From: Elusimicrobiota bacterium
Lineage (GTDB): Bacteria; Elusimicrobiota; Elusimicrobia; Elusimicrobiales; UBA9959
DNA: 51,123 nt
Assembly: GCA_016234365.1 (NCBI GenBank)
Contig: JACRER010000058.1
Coordinates: 1-51,123, forward strand
Reading direction: 5' to 3'
Shown here: positions 13,033 through 23,704 of the stretch, piece by piece
Numbering within the stretch: position 1 is the first letter of the stretch
How the letters are laid out: each line of letters starts with the position of its first letter
Position numbers and translations under genes: made by a program
The notes under the pieces: model-generated
The model's input: the letters and a program-made list of their open reading frames with translations, nothing else
What the model was told of the DNA's origin: nothing
Databases searched by the model: none

Positions 13033-14292
13033 ATGAAAAAATTAATCCTTTTAATTTCAGTCCTGGCCTGCGCTCCGGCTTTCGCCGCCCAGCAGCTTAT
13101 AACCTTCGACGCCTCCCTGGATACGGCGGCCCGCAAGCGCCTGGTGGAAAGCCGCGGCGGCATGGTGGTAAAAGATTTCAACTTCATAGGCGCCGCCCTG
13201 GCCCAGTTCCCGGACAGCCGCCGAGCCGAGGACCTGGCCCGCCTGCCCGGAGTGGCCACGGTGGAGGACGACGAGGAAATTTACTGGCTGGGCAGCGAAG
13301 ACGCCCCGCTTACGCCCGAAGCTGCGGCCGCGCAGTTTTCCGCCCTGCTGGCGGACACGCCCGCCCCCGCGGTCCCGCCCGCCGCTTCCACGCAGGCGCC
13401 AGTAGCCCCCATTTACGTCACCACCGCGAGCGTAGAAGGCAAGGCCGACCACATGTCCTGGGGCACCGCCAAAATGCGGGCCTTCGACGTGTGGCCGGTA
13501 ACCAAAGGTGCGGGCGCGCGCGTGGCCGTGCTGGACACCGGCGTGGACTGCGCCCACCCGGACCTGGCCCCCAATTGCGTAGCCGGCTACAACGTCCTCA
13601 ACCCGCGCCTCCCCCCGGACGACGACACGGGCCACGGCTCGCATGTTTCCGGCATCATAGCCGGCGCCCTGAACTGGAAAGGCGTGGTGGGCTTTGCCCC
13701 CGAAGCCTCCATTATCCCGGTAAAAGTGCTCAACAGCAGCGGCACCGGGAAAGTTTCCGAGATCATAGCCGGCATTGAGTGGGCCATGGGCCAGCGCCCC
13801 GACATCATCAATATGAGCCTGGGCTCGTCCAAGTATTCCGAAGCGCAGGCCAAAGCGGTAAAGGCCGCCCGCAACGCCGGCATCCTGGTGGTCTGCGCGG
13901 CCGGCAACGACGGCGGCACCGTTAACTTCCCCGCGGCTTTCGACGGCGCCACGGCGGTGACGGCGCTGGCTTTCGACAACACGCTGGCCCCGTTCTCCTG
14001 CAAGGGCCCCGAAACCGACTTCATCGCCCCCGGAGTAAAGATATTCTCCGCCGCGCCCGGCGGCGGTTTCATCGCGGCTTCGGGCACGTCCCAGGCAGCG
14101 CCGCACGTTTCCGGCCTGGCCGCGCTGGCCGTGGGCCTGGGCGTAAAAGGCGCCGACGCGCTGGAAAAAGCGCTGGCCCGGGCCTCGGTAAGCCTTGGCC
14201 TGCCGGCCTATTACGAGGGGTACGGCGTGCCGGTAGCCTCGCGGCTGCTCAAGAACGTCCTGACCCCGCCGCAGCCCAAACAGCTCCCATAA
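13033..14292 (+). CDS. Second secreted S8 family subtilisin-like protease
   Basis: A 419-residue protein with a signal peptide (MKKLILLISVLACAPAFA), an I9-like propeptide (about 20-88), and an Ala/Pro-rich linker (about 91-130) not present in its neighbour. The catalytic residues are Asp168 (VLDTGVD), His201 (GHGSHVSG), Asn292 (AAGNDGG) and Ser353 (SGTSQAAPHVSG). Four extra Cys (Cys173, 182, 288, 323) may form disulfides. It starts 25 bases after the previous gene's terminator and has no obvious Shine-Dalgarno sequence. It is a diverged tandem duplicate of the preceding protease, implying separate substrates or timing. Confidence 0.94.
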   Translation: MKKLILLISVLACAPAFAAQQLITFDASLDTAARKRLVESRGGMVVKDFNFIGAALAQFPDSRRAEDLARLPGVATVEDDEEIYWLGSEDAPLTPEAAAAQFSALLADTPAPAVPPAASTQAPVAPIYVTTASVEGKADHMSWGTAKMRAFDVWPVTKGAGARVAVLDTGVDCAHPDLAPNCVAGYNVLNPRLPPDDDTGHGSHVSGIIAGALNWKGVVGFAPEASIIPVKVLNSSGTGKVSEIIAGIEWAMGQRPDIINMSLGSSKYSEAQAKAVKAARNAGILVVCAAGNDGGTVNFPAAFDGATAVTALAFDNTLAPFSCKGPETDFIAPGVKIFSAAPGGGFIAASGTSQAAPHVSGLAALAVGLGVKGADALEKALARASVSLGLPAYYEGYGVPVASRLLKNVLTPPQPKQLP

Positions 14293-14300
14293 AAAAAGAA

Positions 14301-14328
14301 AGCCCCGCGTACAGCCGCGGGGCTTTTT
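14301..14328. terminator. Bidirectional intrinsic terminator
   Basis: A stem of AGCCCCGCG (14301-14309) and CGCGGGGCT (14316-14324) with a 6-base loop. T-runs lie on both outer sides (TTTTT at 14324-14328; an A-run before 14300). It separates the convergent second subtilase and the Gly/Met-rich gene. Confidence 0.88.
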
Positions 14329-14343
14329 AGCGCAGGGCGGTTT

Positions 14344-15087
14344 TTACCAGCCCACGCCCTCGCCCGTCATCTGCTCCAGGCGCTGCTGCACTATTTTATC
14401 CTTACTGGCTTTGCGCGTCTCCAGGTTCTTGCGCAGTTTGGCTATCTCCGTCTCCATGTGCTTGAGGCGGAGCTCCTGTCCCCTGGTCTTAAGGTCGAAC
14501 AGCTCGCCCAGCTTGCCGCGCAGCGTGTCCTTTAAGGCCTTCTTCTCGGCGTCCGGGGCCTTATTGCACTTCATCGACAGCTCTTTGGTCTCGAACTCCA
14601 GCGCCAGGGCGCGCACCGCGTCCTTCTCTATGGACAGGTCGTTCTCCATCTTGGCCACGGTGAAGAGCTTGCCGGACATCTGCAGCACCATCCGGTATTT
14701 ACCGGGCGCCGCCGTTTTAAGCCCTTCCAGTTTCTTGGCGAAGTCCGTATCATGCTTCTTAATTATGGCTATGGTGTCTTCCTCCGAGAGGAAGCCGGGC
14801 CCGCCGCCCATGCCGCCGGGGCCCATGCCCTGGCCCATACCGCCGCCGCGCATCATCATTTTTTTCTTCCCCACCATCTGCTGTTGACCCATCCCGCCGC
14901 GGCCGCCCTGCCCCTGGCCAAAACCCGCGCCCGGGCCCGCGCCGCCGGCCATCCCGGGCCCGCCGCCCTCGTCCATCATCTCGGTGTCGGGCCCGTCCGC
15001 TTCGGGACCCTCCTGCGCCAGCGCACTGACCGCGGGCGCCACCGTAAGCGCCAGCACACCTGCCCAAAACACGAATTTCCTGTTCAT
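14344..15087 (-). CDS. Secreted Gly/Met-rich helical protein in ECF sigma operon
   Basis: A 247-residue protein with a signal peptide ending ALAQ. Residues about 35-98 are strongly enriched in Gly, Met and Gln (GGAGPGAG, KKKMMMRGGG, GQGMGPGGMGGG). A charged helical domain follows (about 100-240) with LSEEDTIAIIKKHD and a coiled-coil-like C-terminus (LRLKHMETEIAKLRKNLE). This resembles periplasmic Spy/CpxP or zinc-resistance-type proteins. A GGAGGA ribosome site precedes the ATG. It starts 8 bases after the anti-sigma gene, so it is the likely effector of the sigma/anti-sigma pair. Met-rich segments often bind copper or silver; that link is a guess. Confidence 0.75.
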   Translation of the reverse strand: MNRKFVFWAGVLALTVAPAVSALAQEGPEADGPDTEMMDEGGGPGMAGGAGPGAGFGQGQGGRGGMGQQQMVGKKKMMMRGGGMGQGMGPGGMGGGPGFLSEEDTIAIIKKHDTDFAKKLEGLKTAAPGKYRMVLQMSGKLFTVAKMENDLSIEKDAVRALALEFETKELSMKCNKAPDAEKKALKDTLRGKLGELFDLKTRGQELRLKHMETEIAKLRKNLETRKASKDKIVQQRLEQMTGEGVGW

Positions 15088-15095
15088 ATATCCTC

Positions 15096-15563
15096 CTACA
15101 CGTTCTCCGCCGCTCCCAGCCCCTCGGCTTCGAGGTCGCTGAGGCTGTAATCCCAGTCGCCGGCCGACGCGGCTTCCGGCTGCTCCTGGTACACCGAGTA
15201 TTCCACCGAATCCAGGCCGGAGTCCAAACCGCTGTTCCAGGCCAGGTCCGTGCGGGCCGGCCCGGCCGACAGGGCGAAAACGCCCGCCAGCACCGAGGCC
15301 AGCGCGCAGCCCAGCAGCGCCTCTCTCCAGCTGAAGACGAGGCCGCGCCGCGCCGACCTGGCGGCGCTCAGCACGGCCTCAAGGACGGCCTCCCGCGGAC
15401 CCGCGGAAAAAACGTCCAGCCTGCCCGCCGCCAGCCGGAGCGCGTCGAGCTCCTCCCGGCAGTCCGCGCAGGTTCCCAGGTGGGCCTCAACCCCGGCCTT
15501 CAGGCCGGCGTCGGCTTCCCCGTAGAAGTAAAGGATGAGTTTTTCTCCGTATCCGCAGTTCAT
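15096..15563 (-). CDS. Membrane anti-sigma factor with zinc-finger (zf-HC2)
   Basis: 155 residues from the ATG at 15563, chosen because AGGAG lies 6 bases upstream; an in-frame ATG at 15614 would add 17 unlikely residues. The N-terminal anti-sigma domain has Cys3 and H28-x3-C32-x2-C35 (HLGTCADC), the ZAS zinc motif. One membrane helix (about 80-101) is followed by an acidic extracytoplasmic tail rich in Asp, Ser and Glu. It lies downstream of the ECF sigma gene and upstream of the Gly/Met-rich secreted protein. It should hold the sigma factor at the membrane until an envelope signal releases it. Confidence 0.85.
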   Translation of the reverse strand: MNCGYGEKLILYFYGEADAGLKAGVEAHLGTCADCREELDALRLAAGRLDVFSAGPREAVLEAVLSAARSARRGLVFSWREALLGCALASVLAGVFALSAGPARTDLAWNSGLDSGLDSVEYSVYQEQPEAASAGDWDYSLSDLEAEGLGAAENV

Positions 15564-15647
15564 AACCGTCTCCTGGCCGTCTGATGCGCACAGCGCCTGA
15601 TACGGCACCGACACTGTCTTGTATATGTAACGCGCCCGGCCCGGCTT

Positions 15648-16220
15648 TTATTGCACTTCTTTTTTAAGGGCCTGGCGCAGTTTTTCACCTGCGCGGCTCA
15701 TGCGGGCCAGCACGGTGCCTATGGGCAGGCCCAGTATTTCGGCTATCTCTTTAAAAGAAAGGCCTGAATAGTGGCGCAGCGAAAAAACTTCCCGCTGGTC
15801 CTCGGAAAGGGCGGCAAAGGCGGCGTCTATGCGCGCGCCCAGTTCGCGGTTGGCGGCCGCGCCCTCGGGGCCCGGCTCCGGGGAAGCGGCAAAATCGGCT
15901 GGGCCGGTTTTTTCCCCGTCCCCCTCCAGCGGCACTTCGGCGCGCGCGCCGCTGCGGCGGAAATGGTCCATGGCCGCGTTGTGCGCCACGGTGAACAGCC
16001 ACGATCGGAATTTTTCCCGCTCGTTATAGGAAGAGGGATTTTTTACGAGTTTGAGGAAAACTTCCTGGAACAGGTCCTCGGCGGCGTCGGCGCGCCCGGT
16101 GAGCCGCAGCAGGTAGCCGTACAGCGCGGCCTTGTGCCGCTCCATCAGCGGGCCCAGCGCCTCCGCGTCGCCGGCCTTAAAGGCGGCCACCAGCGCGGAG
16201 TCGGTAATTTCTTCAGTCAT
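15648..16220 (-). CDS. ECF-type RNA polymerase sigma factor
   Basis: A 190-residue protein. Region 2 (about 15-85) includes AAEDLFQEVFLKLVKN and FRSWLFTVAHNAAMDHFRR. A Gly/Pro/Glu-rich linker follows. Region 4 (about 130-185) has LSEDQREVFSLRHYSGLSFK and a helix-turn-helix (IAEILGLPIGTVLARMSRA). It heads an operon with the zf-HC2 anti-sigma factor. The start shares bases with the ATG proposed for the divergent SpoIID gene (CATG at 16218-16221). A TATAAA box lies about 10 bases upstream on the minus strand, so the mRNA may have almost no leader. Confidence 0.92.
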   Translation of the reverse strand: MTEEITDSALVAAFKAGDAEALGPLMERHKAALYGYLLRLTGRADAAEDLFQEVFLKLVKNPSSYNEREKFRSWLFTVAHNAAMDHFRRSGARAEVPLEGDGEKTGPADFAASPEPGPEGAAANRELGARIDAAFAALSEDQREVFSLRHYSGLSFKEIAEILGLPIGTVLARMSRAGEKLRQALKKEVQ

Positions 16221-18312
16221 GCGAATTAATTTTATACGATATCTTATCTTGCGCCGTCTAAATACTATTCTTTTATTCTTCGTCTTTCAATGCCGGGCGG
16301 CGCACGGCGGCCAGGCGGCCTACGACCTTTACCTGCAGGGCGACCTGAGCAAAGCCGCCTCCTCCTATTTCCAGGAAGCCGCGCTGTCCCCGGCCGAGGC
16401 GCGCCCGCTGATGAACGCCGCCATGTGCCTGCGCCAGGCCGGCCGCTACCGCGACGCGGCCGCAGCCCTGCTGCGCGCCCTGGAGCGCGAACCGCACAAC
16501 CCCGACATCTACTCCGAACTGGGCTGGCTGCGCTTCCACCTGGCCGACTATTCAGGCGCCAGCTCCGCTTTCGAGAACGCCATCCGCATCCAGGAACTGC
16601 ACCCGCGCGCCGAGCTGGGCCTGGCCAGCGTGTACGCCAACCTGGAAGAAAAGGAACGCACGCTTACGCATCTGGAAAAGTTCCGCCAGCTGCGCCCGGA
16701 CTTCGCCGGCGTGGATTATATCCTGGCCTGGAACTACATGAATTTCAAGATGGCCAAAGAGGCCGAGGAATCCCTGATAGAGGCCCTGCGCAAGGATCCG
16801 TCGTTCACCGAGGCGCGCCTGCCGCTGGCCGGCATTTACGCGCGGCAGGGCAAGTTCGACGAGGCCTGGAACCAGTACTACCGCGTGCTGGACTACGCGC
16901 CCGGCCACCCGGTGGCCTCCAAGATGATGAAGGTGCTGGAAGGCAAGCTCTCCAAACAGCCGGAAGACATCCGCCCGCCGTTCCGCATAGCCAAACCCCT
17001 GGTGATGGAGCCGCTGGACGCGTTGGCCACGCTCTCTTCCTCCGTGAAGATCCGGGTGGGCATAGGCACCACCATGACCGGCAAACAGGGCCGCAACAAT
17101 TTGCTGCGCATAAAATCCTTCGAAGGGCTGAAAGTCACCGGCAAGGCCAGCGGCAAGCTGTTCGCGGAGATCCCGCCCGACGAGCTGTGGTACGCCGTCT
17201 TCGAGGATGGCCGCGTGGTGCTTAAGAACCCCGACGGCAAAGTGTGGGGCCGCTTTACCGGCACGCTGGAAGTGAAGCCGGCCAAAAAGAACGGCTCGGT
17301 CATCTTCGACGCTTCGCCCAAAATAACCAATCCCTGGTTCCGCGGCGCGGACCGGCAGTACCGCGGCTACATAGAACTCAAACCGCTGGCGGGACGCGGC
17401 ATCGGCGTGGTGAACGTGATAGAGAACGAGCTTTACCTGCTGGGCGTGGTGCCCAGCGAAGTAGCGCCGCAGTGGCCTTACGAATCCCTGAAAGCCCAGG
17501 CGGTGCTGGCGCGCACCCAGGTGCTGATCCGGCGGGCGCGCGGCGGCATCCATAAAAAGGACGGCTACCACATCTGCGACGGTCAGCATTGCCAGGCGTA
17601 CAAAGGCAAGTCCATAGAGGCCAACACCACCACGCGCGCCGTGGCGGAGACCGAAGGCGAGATCCTCACCTACCACGGCCGGCCCGCCTACACTTTCTAT
17701 CACTCCAACTGCGGCGGCTGGATACAGGCCTCCAAAGAAGTCACCGGCTGGGGCGACTCGCCTTACCTGGTCACCAAGCCCGACGTGGAACCTTCCAAGC
17801 CGCAGACCCCGCTGGACCCGTGGGACTTCCAGCTCTGGATCACCGGCAACCCCATGGCCAACTGCAACTACCCCGGCCGGGTGCGCTCTTCGGAATTCCG
17901 CTGGATGAAGATAATCCGCCAGAAGGACATGACGTTCCGCATCAACAGGGATTACGGCATAGGCGAGGTGCAGGACCTGGTGCCGCTGCGGCGCAGCCCG
18001 TCGGGCAACGTGAACTCCATAAAACTTGTCGGCTCCAAAAAGTCCGTCATCGTTACCAAAGAACACCTCATCCGCAACGTGCTCGGCTTCAGCTCGCTCA
18101 AGAGCACGCTGTTCGAAGTGGAGGTGAACCGCTTCAAGAACGGCCGCGTGCGCAACTACTGGATCTACGGCGGAGGCTGGGGCCACGCCATAGGCATGTG
18201 CCAGAGCGGCGCCGCGGGCCTGGCCGGCAAGTACAACAAGGATTACAAAGAGATCCTGGAATTCTATTTCCCCGGCACCGACCTCCGCCACATCAAATAC
18301 GTAAAAAAATAG
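16219..18312 (+). CDS. TPR and SpoIID/LytB-domain exported protein
   Basis: 697 residues from the ATG at 16219. A signal-like N-terminus (RYLILRRLNTILLFFVFQC) is followed by about six tetratricopeptide repeats (residues 30-250, e.g. ALLRALEREPHNPDIYSELG). The C-terminal SpoIID domain (about 270-695) has GVVPSEVAPQWPYESLKAQA, HSNCGGW and GGWGHAIGMCQSGA. SpoIID enzymes are lytic transglycosylases acting on peptidoglycan stripped of stem peptides; the TPR part probably docks partners. A TTG at 16249 is an alternative start that would avoid the overlap with the divergent sigma gene and gives a compact signal peptide. No clear ribosome site supports either. Confidence 0.85.
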   Translation: MRINFIRYLILRRLNTILLFFVFQCRAAHGGQAAYDLYLQGDLSKAASSYFQEAALSPAEARPLMNAAMCLRQAGRYRDAAAALLRALEREPHNPDIYSELGWLRFHLADYSGASSAFENAIRIQELHPRAELGLASVYANLEEKERTLTHLEKFRQLRPDFAGVDYILAWNYMNFKMAKEAEESLIEALRKDPSFTEARLPLAGIYARQGKFDEAWNQYYRVLDYAPGHPVASKMMKVLEGKLSKQPEDIRPPFRIAKPLVMEPLDALATLSSSVKIRVGIGTTMTGKQGRNNLLRIKSFEGLKVTGKASGKLFAEIPPDELWYAVFEDGRVVLKNPDGKVWGRFTGTLEVKPAKKNGSVIFDASPKITNPWFRGADRQYRGYIELKPLAGRGIGVVNVIENELYLLGVVPSEVAPQWPYESLKAQAVLARTQVLIRRARGGIHKKDGYHICDGQHCQAYKGKSIEANTTTRAVAETEGEILTYHGRPAYTFYHSNCGGWIQASKEVTGWGDSPYLVTKPDVEPSKPQTPLDPWDFQLWITGNPMANCNYPGRVRSSEFRWMKIIRQKDMTFRINRDYGIGEVQDLVPLRRSPSGNVNSIKLVGSKKSVIVTKEHLIRNVLGFSSLKSTLFEVEVNRFKNGRVRNYWIYGGGWGHAIGMCQSGAAGLAGKYNKDYKEILEFYFPGTDLRHIKYVKK

Positions 18313-18455
18313 CCTTTGACGGGCATCAATAGGCACTCCGGTCAAACGGGGTAGGTCTTTTTTTGCCTGAAAGGCGGCCCTTGGCCTCATACGGCACGGC
18401 GCCGCAAGCGCTAGACTATCAGGGTAGAAGCACGCTTATGGGAGGGAATCACAGA
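18313..18455 (+). other. Leader region before Pro-rich repeat protein
   Basis: This 143-base stretch has TTTGAC (18314-18319) matched by GTCAAA (18341-18346), a T7 run after GGGGTAGGTC, and a small GCC-TGAAA-GGC hairpin. The first elements could terminate the SpoIID transcript. GGGAGGG 9 bases before the ATG at 18456 is the ribosome site. I do not recognise a known riboswitch. Confidence 0.3.
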
Positions 18456-19487
18456 ATGAAAAAATTCAATGCGCTTACGCTGATCTCGGCGTTGGCGGTT
18501 TCCTATTGCGCGGGCACGGTTTGCGCCGTGGCCGCCACGTTCGAAGAAGAGTTGTCCGCGGTCGAGGCGCAGGTAAAGGCGCCGCCCCCGGGCGGCTTCC
18601 AGCCGGGCCAGCCCGGCCATCAGTTCCCCGGCCAGCCCGGCCATCCGCCGGTGCCGCAGCCTCAGCCGGCGCATCCGCAGCATCCGGGCGACAATCCCGG
18701 CTGGGATAACGGCCACAACAACCATAACGACCACGACGGCCCCAACCACCCCGGCCCGTGGCATCCCGGTCCCCAGCCTCAGCCGTATCCCAACCCGGGC
18801 CCTCTGCCTCCCGGTCCTTGGAACCCCGGCCCTGTGCACCCTCAGCCGTATCCTAATCCTGGCCCTCTGCCCCCCGGCCCCTGGAACCCCGGCCCGGTGT
18901 ATCCGCCCCAGCCTCAGCCCCAGTACGGCGACCTCTCCGGCTATTGCCAGGACTTCGACCACTCGCAGTTCATGGCGGCCAAGAACTTCGCCTACAGCGG
19001 CAGCGGCATAAACTACAGCGACTCCGAAGCCACCAGGTGGGCGCTTAACTATAACAACACGCACGCCTGCGGCACCATACAGGAATACGCCAACCGCTAC
19101 CGCGGCCTGTACGAGTACGCCTACAGCGGCTCCTTCATGAACATGAACTCCACCGCCGCGCGCGACTACGCGCTGCGCTACGCGGACTACATGAACATGC
19201 GGCAGATCCAGGACTGGAAGGACTCTTACCGCGCCGTCTACGAGCTGTTCTACTCGGGCACCTACATGAACGGCAATTCCACCGACGCCCAGGCCGGCGC
19301 CCGCATGTGGAACGAGCGCGGCTACTGCGGCACGCTGCAGACCGTGCAGCAGATGAAGGACGAGTACCGCCGCCAGTACCAGTTCGCCTACAGCGGCTCG
19401 GGCCTTAACTACAACTCGCAGAACGCCAAAGAATTCGCCCTCGGCCCCCTGCGGCGCATGACCCCCTGCGGGGACCTGCTGAAGTAA
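18456..19487 (+). CDS. Secreted protein with Pro-rich stalk and four YSG repeats
   Basis: 343 residues from the ATG at 18456 (GGGAGGG upstream; a longer frame adds an implausible N-terminus). A signal peptide (about 1-25) is followed by a His/Pro/Gly-rich stalk (about 45-160) that includes two 21-residue copies of a QPYPNPGPLPPGPWNPGP unit. The C-terminal part has four units of 43-46 residues, each opening with YSG(S/T) and a (M/L/I)N-x-(N/Y)S motif (YSGSGINYSD, YSGSFMNMNS, YSGTYMNGNS, YSGSGLNYNS). A paired-Cys pattern (HACGTI, GYCGTL, TPCGDL) recurs. The protein ends soon after the fourth unit begins. Function unknown; it looks like a cell-surface or matrix protein. Confidence 0.8.
   Translation: MKKFNALTLISALAVSYCAGTVCAVAATFEEELSAVEAQVKAPPPGGFQPGQPGHQFPGQPGHPPVPQPQPAHPQHPGDNPGWDNGHNNHNDHDGPNHPGPWHPGPQPQPYPNPGPLPPGPWNPGPVHPQPYPNPGPLPPGPWNPGPVYPPQPQPQYGDLSGYCQDFDHSQFMAAKNFAYSGSGINYSDSEATRWALNYNNTHACGTIQEYANRYRGLYEYAYSGSFMNMNSTAARDYALRYADYMNMRQIQDWKDSYRAVYELFYSGTYMNGNSTDAQAGARMWNERGYCGTLQTVQQMKDEYRRQYQFAYSGSGLNYNSQNAKEFALGPLRRMTPCGDLLK
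18777..18902 (+). repeat. 63-bp tandem repeat (two copies) in the Pro-rich stalk
   Basis: CCTCAGCCGTATCC recurs exactly 63 bases later (18777 and 18840). The copies encode near-identical 21-residue Pro/Gly units with silent differences, a recent but not identical duplication. Confidence 0.85.
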
Positions 19488-19506
19488 AAAGTCTCCGTAA
19501 ATAAAA

Positions 19507-19540
19507 AAGCCCCGCGGCCAAAACCGCGGGGCTTTTCTTT
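19507..19540. terminator. Bidirectional intrinsic terminator
   Basis: An 11-bp stem AAGCCCCGCGG (19507-19517) and CCGCGGGGCTT (19524-19534) with a 6-base loop. T-rich sequence follows on the plus strand and an A-run precedes it, serving the convergent repeat-protein and korB genes. Confidence 0.9.
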
Positions 19541-19555
19541 GGGGTCAGGCCCCCG

Positions 19556-20557
19556 CTACTTTACTTCCCAGGCGTCGGGGCCGGCGAGGAGGGCTTCCAG
19601 TTCGTGCTCGCGGGTGTGCGCCACGTTCCTGACCTGGTCGTAGTACAGTTCCTCGAAGGACGGCTTGCTGGTGGAGCGCAGCACGCCCAGCGGCACCGGG
19701 AAACCCGGCTGCGTGAAACCGGCTATCAGGTAGGCCATTTCCGCGTTGGTCTCGTCGTAAACGGCCACTTCGGCGGGCGGCTTGCCGGCCGGGAACGTAA
19801 CTATCTCCGGCCTGAAATTCCTGAAAACTATGCCCTTGTCCTTATTGGTGCCGAACACCAGCGGTTTGCCGTGCGCCACGCGCAGCAGCACTTCTTCGCG
19901 GGTGGCCGGATCCTTTATGGGGTCGAATTCCTTGTCGGAGAACGGCACGCATTTCTGGAGTATCTCCACGAACGTGGTGCCGTTATGCCTGGCGGCGCGT
20001 TCCAGGATGGCCGTGGTGCCGGGGATATCGGTGTCTATGCCGCGCGCCACGAACGTGCAGTCCAGCCCCACGGCGAAGCGCGCCGGGTTGAACGGGTAGT
20101 CTATGGACCCCGCCGGCGTGCTCTTGGTCTTGGTGCCGGGCTGCGTGGTGGGTGAGGCCTGCCCCTTGGTAAGCGCGTAGATGCGGTTGTTGAACAGCAC
20201 GATCTTGAGCCCGATGTTGCGGCGGATGGCGTGCATCATGTGGTTGCCGCCGATGCTCAGGCCGTCGCCGTCGCCGGTAACCACCCAGACCGCCAGGTCC
20301 GGGTTGGCCAGCTTTACGCCGCTGGCCACCGCGGCCGCGCGGCCGTGGATGGAGTGGAAACCGTACGTGTTGACGTAGTACGGGAAGCGGCTGGAGCAGC
20401 CGATGCCCGAGATCACGGCGTACTTTTCGTGCGGCAGGCCCATGCCCGCCAGCACTTTCTGCATCATATTGAGGATGGCGAAGTCGCCGCAGCCGGGGCA
20501 CCATTTAACCGGCAGGCCCGAAGCGAAATCCTTGGCGGTAAGTTTAGCGTTTTCCAT
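19556..20557 (-). CDS. korB: 2-oxoacid:ferredoxin oxidoreductase beta subunit (2-oxoglutarate type)
   Basis: A 333-residue thiamine-pyrophosphate-binding subunit. Cys20 and Cys23 (WCPGCGDF), Cys54 (GIGCSSRF) and Cys203 (QKCVPF) supply the 4Fe-4S cluster. The TPP/Mg motif is GDGDGLSIGGN (95-105), followed by LFNNRIYALTKGQ and SPTT, typical of KorB. With KorA it oxidatively decarboxylates 2-oxoglutarate to succinyl-CoA, passing electrons to ferredoxin, or runs in reverse for CO2 fixation. It starts 1 base after the korA stop. Pairing with divergent sucCD supports 2-oxoglutarate over pyruvate as substrate, though related 2-oxoacids are possible. Confidence 0.93.
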   Translation of the reverse strand: MENAKLTAKDFASGLPVKWCPGCGDFAILNMMQKVLAGMGLPHEKYAVISGIGCSSRFPYYVNTYGFHSIHGRAAAVASGVKLANPDLAVWVVTGDGDGLSIGGNHMMHAIRRNIGLKIVLFNNRIYALTKGQASPTTQPGTKTKSTPAGSIDYPFNPARFAVGLDCTFVARGIDTDIPGTTAILERAARHNGTTFVEILQKCVPFSDKEFDPIKDPATREEVLLRVAHGKPLVFGTNKDKGIVFRNFRPEIVTFPAGKPPAEVAVYDETNAEMAYLIAGFTQPGFPVPLGVLRSTSKPSFEELYYDQVRNVAHTREHELEALLAGPDAWEVK

Positions 20558-20558
20558 G

Positions 20559-22409
<1,851 letters not shown>

Positions 22410-22450
22410 AGGTATACCCTTGAAATTTTACCGGCCCGCGCCCGCTAGAC

Positions 22451-22490
22451 TTGCAGCCGAGATTTATACTACAAATTATAATATAAATCT
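22451..22490. promoter_or_regulatory. Divergent korA/sucC promoter region with 9-bp palindrome
   Basis: AGATTTATA (22460-22468) and TATAAATCT (22482-22490) form a perfect inverted repeat with a 13-base spacer. The spacer holds TATAAT (22477-22482) on the plus strand. On the minus strand TTGAAG and TAGTAT boxes 17 bases apart can be read across the same segment. A dimeric regulator bound here would control korAB and sucCD together. Confidence 0.5.
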
Positions 22491-22527
22491 TCAAACCCGC
22501 CGCAACGCGGCCGGAAAAGGACTTTTG

Positions 22528-23688
<1,161 letters not shown>

Positions 23689-23704
23689 ACACCAGAGGAA
23701 AGAT

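Noticed and set aside
18313-18455. Possible c-di-GMP or other riboswitch
   Set aside because: No conserved core of a known class could be matched; only short hairpins and a T-run are visible.
18777-18902. Possible CRISPR or intergenic tandem array
   Set aside because: The repeat is in frame, differs by silent changes and encodes Pro/Gly units; there are only two copies and no spacers.
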